Shown: piece by piece, positions 14,907-17,474 of the stretch
Numbering within the stretch: the stretch's first letter is position 1
Layout: the number at the start of each line of letters is the position of its first letter
Assembly (NCBI GenBank): GCA_009839775.1
Contig: VXOZ01000137.1
Span: 1 to 17,474 of the forward strand
Direction: 5' to 3'
Source of the DNA: Chloroflexota bacterium
Lineage (GTDB): Bacteria; Chloroflexota; UBA11872; VXOZ01
DNA: 17,474 bases
Notes under the pieces: model-generated
Told to the model about the DNA's origin: nothing
What the model saw: only the letters and a program-made list of their open reading frames with translations
The model's database searches: none
Position numbers and translations under genes: made by a program

Positions 14907-15773
14907 TCAAGCCAAGGTAGATTGCAAACGCGCTGCGCGTATGGTATTTGCAATGAGCATCGCATTCGTCACCGGACCTACACCTCCCGGGACCGGCGTA
15001 ATGGCACCGGCCACTTCGCTCACGGCATCATATTGCACATCCCCAACCAGCCCGTCGGGAGTTACGTTGATGCCAATGTCCACGACTACCGCGCCCGGTT
15101 TCACCATATCCGGAGTGACAAAGTTTGCCTTGCCCATAGCCACAAGCAGGATGTCAGCTTGCCTGGTATGGCCGGCGAGGTCAACCGTCTTACTGTGCGT
15201 GACCGTTACCGTAGCATCGTGGGCAATCAGTAGCGCAGCCAAGGGTCGCCCCGCCACGCTGCTGCGGCCGATGAGGACGGCATGCTTGCCACGCACCGGA
15301 ATCTCATAGTGCCGCAGAAGATGAATGACACCAAAAGGCGTGTTCGGCACAAACGCATCCATGCCCAGGCTCGCGCCACCGAGAAATACGCGCCCGGCAT
15401 TCAACGGATGCAAGCCATCGATGTCCTTCCGCGGATCCAAGGTCATGGCGATCAATTCTTGATCCCAGTCATCTGGTAGCGGCCAACTGAGCATTATCCC
15501 CGTGATGCGCGGATCGGCGTTGAGACTGCAAATCTTGCCGATGAATTGCTCCCGGTCGGTTGCCGATAGGACGTGCTCTTGGAACTCCATACCGGCACGG
15601 CGACAGAGCTTTTCAATTTGGCGTATGTAGCTTTCCGATGCCTTATTTTCGCCTGCTCGCACAACCGCTAACGTCAGGGGATGACCCAAACGATTCTGGA
15701 TGTCTTTGAGCTCGTCCCGATGTCTCCAACTCAGCACTCGGGCGATACGATTGCCGTCAAGTACCAGTGCCAT
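14907..15773 (-). CDS. folD: FolD, methylene-THF dehydrogenase with altered cyclohydrolase residues
   Basis: A 288-residue protein, the normal length for FolD. The NAD(P)-binding part is intact (IGRSSVAGRP, 168-177; VTHSKT, 191-196; VDIGIN, 231-236; TPVPGGVGPVTNAML, 259-273), as are Y49 and the KDIDG motif (116-120). Two near-invariant residues are not. The catalytic lysine of the YxxxK motif (K54 in E. coli, K56 in human MTHFD1) is Ile53 here (ASESYIRQIEK). The conserved Gln of the VQLPLP motif is Ser96 (IMLSWPLP). These residues are tied to cyclohydrolase activity, so this enzyme is predicted to keep the dehydrogenase step and lose the hydrolysis step. Start: ATG at 15773 fits the family N-terminus; a GTG at 15857 would add an unconserved extension. 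It lies 129 bp after fchA and 23 bp before eno. Confidence 0.93.
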   Translation of the reverse strand: MALVLDGNRIARVLSWRHRDELKDIQNRLGHPLTLAVVRAGENKASESYIRQIEKLCRRAGMEFQEHVLSATDREQFIGKICSLNADPRITGIMLSWPLPDDWDQELIAMTLDPRKDIDGLHPLNAGRVFLGGASLGMDAFVPNTPFGVIHLLRHYEIPVRGKHAVLIGRSSVAGRPLAALLIAHDATVTVTHSKTVDLAGHTRQADILLVAMGKANFVTPDMVKPGAVVVDIGINVTPDGLVGDVQYDAVSEVAGAITPVPGGVGPVTNAMLIANTIRAARLQSTLA

Positions 15774-15902
15774 TTCAATCCAACCCCTTCCGTGTTTCTC
15801 CGTACCTGTCCCCTCCGATTCAAGGAACACAACAAGTACGGCCAGATACCATGTCACTCAGCCCGGTGGGATCATTTTCAACCAACAGTCGCCGACCCCA
15901 TG

Positions 15903-16541
15903 CTACCGAGTAAGCGACAGGGCCTCCTCACGTATTCTTGACACCCTTTCATAGGCCACAAGACGATCGCGCATCGCCGCGACCACATTGGCGTCCTTGA
16001 GAAAACTCAGGCTAGACTCGATCGTAACGACTGTCCCCCGTAGCGCAGCGTCCGTCAAGAGCACTGCCATCACAGCGTCTGAGACAAGGTTTGTGTTGCC
16101 GTGCTTGGTAAGCCACATGGCATGCTCGCTGACGTCAGTACACGCGTCGGCAATTTCGAAAAGTACCTCCGTGGCTGCAACTGAAGCCCGCTGAATGTGG
16201 CTGGATCGCGCCGCGCGCTGTGCTGCGGTGTCGCGCGGCATGCCAAAACCTAACCCTACGGCCCCATACGCATCGATGTCCTTCTGCACCAATTCCTCAA
16301 GGGTCTCCATGGTTTGGCTCACTTTCGCGAGCCGTTCGGCAACTTCGTGAGCCACCGCGGCATACTTCTTCGATCCCTGCGTGAAATTGGCGACCATGGC
16401 AGCCAGACCCGCGGCAAGAGCCCCAACCAGCGCCGCCACGCTGCCGCCGCCAGGCGTCGGTTCGCGGGCAGAGAGCGCATCCAAGTACGCGTGAATGCTT
16501 TGTTCGGTAATCACCACACGCTCTTCTTTCACTTCACTCAC
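15903..16541 (-). CDS. fchA: Cyclodeaminase/cyclohydrolase-family protein, likely methenyl-THF cyclohydrolase
   Basis: A 212-residue protein of the formimidoyl-THF cyclodeaminase family. It has the signature PTPGGGSVAALVGALAAGL at 28-46 and the expected all-helical pattern, including the DACTDVSEHA and GNTNLVSDAVMA segments. No histidine-degradation gene or formiminotransferase is adjacent. Instead it sits between purN and folD, so the natural role is hydrolysis of 5,10-methenyl-THF to 10-formyl-THF, as known for FchA of clostridia and methylotrophs. This fits the loss of cyclohydrolase residues in the neighbouring FolD. Start: GTG at 16541, which shares one base with the purN stop codon (TAGTG); GGAG lies nine bases upstream. 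A deaminase role remains the alternative. Confidence 0.85.
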   Translation of the reverse strand: MSEVKEERVVITEQSIHAYLDALSAREPTPGGGSVAALVGALAAGLAAMVANFTQGSKKYAAVAHEVAERLAKVSQTMETLEELVQKDIDAYGAVGLGFGMPRDTAAQRAARSSHIQRASVAATEVLFEIADACTDVSEHAMWLTKHGNTNLVSDAVMAVLLTDAALRGTVVTIESSLSFLKDANVVAAMRDRLVAYERVSRIREEALSLTR

Positions 16542-17200
16542 TATCCGTCACTCCACCAGAGGCACGGGATCACCCCTGCAATCCGCACTCTGTCACCCTC
16601 GATGTGCACGCGACCTTCGGCAAACCATTGCACGACCTGCGGCAACAGCCGATGTTCTTGCGCCAAGATGCGGTTCGCAAGGGTGTCAACGGTATCATCC
16701 GCCAGCACGGGCACCGCAGCCTGCGCCACGATTGGACCAGCGTCCACATCAGCGGTGGCAATGTGCACAGTACACCCGGCAATCTTCACACCGGCCTCCA
16801 GGGCATCCTGCTGCGGCTTGGGATTCATCCCGCCCGCAAAGGCCGGCAGCAACGACGGGTGAATGTTGATGATCCGATTCGGATAGGTCTCTACCCACGC
16901 CGGCGAAAGAATACGATCAAAGCCGCCAAGGACGATCAGTTCTGCGTCATGTTCCTGTGCGCAAGCCAACATGGCCTCATGCTGCGTCTCGCGGGACTCA
17001 TAGTCGCGCCGCACAAAGACATAGGTGGCAATACCGGCCGCGCGCGCCCTCTGGATGCCCGGTGCGTGCTTGTGATTGCAAATGACGACGGCAATCTCGG
17101 CATCGAGGCGCCCTTCAGCGATCGCGTCGATGAGCGCCTGCAAGTTACTGCCTCGTCCCGATATGAGCACTGCCACACGCAAGGCGGACTCCGCGTTCAA
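16541..17200 (-). CDS. purN: Phosphoribosylglycinamide formyltransferase
   Basis: A 219-residue enzyme that transfers the formyl group of 10-formyl-THF to glycinamide ribonucleotide in purine synthesis. Visible features: VLISGRGSNLQAL (11-23) binding the substrate phosphate, the catalytic N112 and H114 in INIHPSLLPAF, and D153 in TADVDAGPIVAQ. The loop after LLPAF reads GGMNPKPQQD, unlike the GLHTHRQ of E. coli. Start: TTG at 17200 with AGG about six bases upstream; an ATG with the right length is not available. The gene follows purM by 31 bp and shares one base with fchA, placing the user of 10-formyl-THF next to its producers. Confidence 0.93.
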   Translation of the reverse strand: MNAESALRVAVLISGRGSNLQALIDAIAEGRLDAEIAVVICNHKHAPGIQRARAAGIATYVFVRRDYESRETQHEAMLACAQEHDAELIVLGGFDRILSPAWVETYPNRIINIHPSLLPAFAGGMNPKPQQDALEAGVKIAGCTVHIATADVDAGPIVAQAAVPVLADDTVDTLANRILAQEHRLLPQVVQWFAEGRVHIEGDRVRIAGVIPCLWWSDG

Positions 17201-17231
17201 TTTCGACCTACAGCCTCTCTACTGCTAAACG

Positions 17232-17474
17232 TCACCGCGCAATGGCCACACGCGGATCACCTGTGTACTCCTCAACGCTGCCAATGCGCCGCAGCGACGG
17301 TTCGAGACGCAGCGCTTCCGCCGCCTCGTCCTCGCCGCAGATCACCACGTAGCCGACGCCCATATTGAAGACACGGCACATCTCAGCGAACTCCACTCCC
17401 CCGCGCTCCTGACTGAGCGGAAAGATCGGCGGCACCGGCCACGACTCCCACTGTAGGCTTACCTGGGTACCTTG
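17232..17474 (-). CDS. purM: Phosphoribosylformylglycinamidine cyclo-ligase (AIR synthetase), C-terminal part
   Basis: The last 80 codons are visible; the rest lies beyond the right edge, so there is no true start here. The sequence WESWPVPPIFPLSQERGGV followed by EMCRVFNMGVGYVV is the characteristic PurM C-terminal motif. PurM closes the imidazole ring of the purine precursor in an ATP-dependent step. It is the most upstream visible gene of the minus-strand run, 31 bp before purN, matching the common purM-purN order. Confidence 0.93.
   Translation of the reverse strand, partial: QGTQVSLQWESWPVPPIFPLSQERGGVEFAEMCRVFNMGVGYVVICGEDEAAEALRLEPSLRRIGSVEEYTGDPRVAIAR

Overview
The window is a fairly GC-rich, densely coded bacterial chromosome segment. 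Two genes lie on the plus strand at the left edge. Everything from about 2.76 kb onward is on the minus strand. No rRNA, tRNA, phage or transposase gene is visible. Three things suggest an uncultured environmental bacterium: twin-arginine lipoprotein leaders, a cyclodeaminase-type methenyl-THF cyclohydrolase beside folD, and short palindromic repeats of the GTCATTCCC..GGGAAT type. Chloroflexota is my best guess, but it is an inference from gene content only.

Layout, left to right. (1) 1-2558: the 3' part of a Kef-type cation/proton antiporter with a CBS pair, then an M20 metallopeptidase/deacylase. (2) 2559-7061: a tandem array of three diverged, Tat-type lipoprotein solute-binding proteins with no permease or ATPase beside them. 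Two 113-bp spacers in the array are homologous to each other, and a short 3'-end remnant of a fourth copy follows. (3) 7144-9728: a compact cassette of an OmpR-type response regulator with a degenerate receiver, a MauE-like membrane protein, a MauD-like CPPC thioredoxin and a small Tat-exported protein whose mature part has ten cysteines. This resembles the maturation half of a methylamine dehydrogenase locus without the heavy chain or MauG. It is the best candidate here for an undescribed system. (4) 9930-11383: a metallo-beta-lactamase-fold hydrolase and an unknown protein with a C-terminal membrane anchor and a 15-residue repeat, bounded by a candidate promoter and a terminator-like hairpin. 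(5) 11394-13333: larB-larC, translationally coupled, for the nickel-pincer nucleotide cofactor; larE and larA are not in the window. (6) 13597-17474: purM(partial)-purN-fchA-folD-eno, a purine/one-carbon/glycolysis run.

In block 6, FolD has lost the conserved catalytic lysine (Ile in its place) and the conserved glutamine (Ser in its place) associated with cyclohydrolase activity. A separate cyclohydrolase-family gene (fchA) lies just upstream of it. This suggests the two reactions are divided between two proteins: FolD would oxidise methylene-THF and FchA would hydrolyse methenyl-THF to 10-formyl-THF, the substrate of PurN encoded next door. In block 3, MauD and MauE would form disulfides in the exported Cys-rich protein, by analogy with maturation of the MauA light chain.
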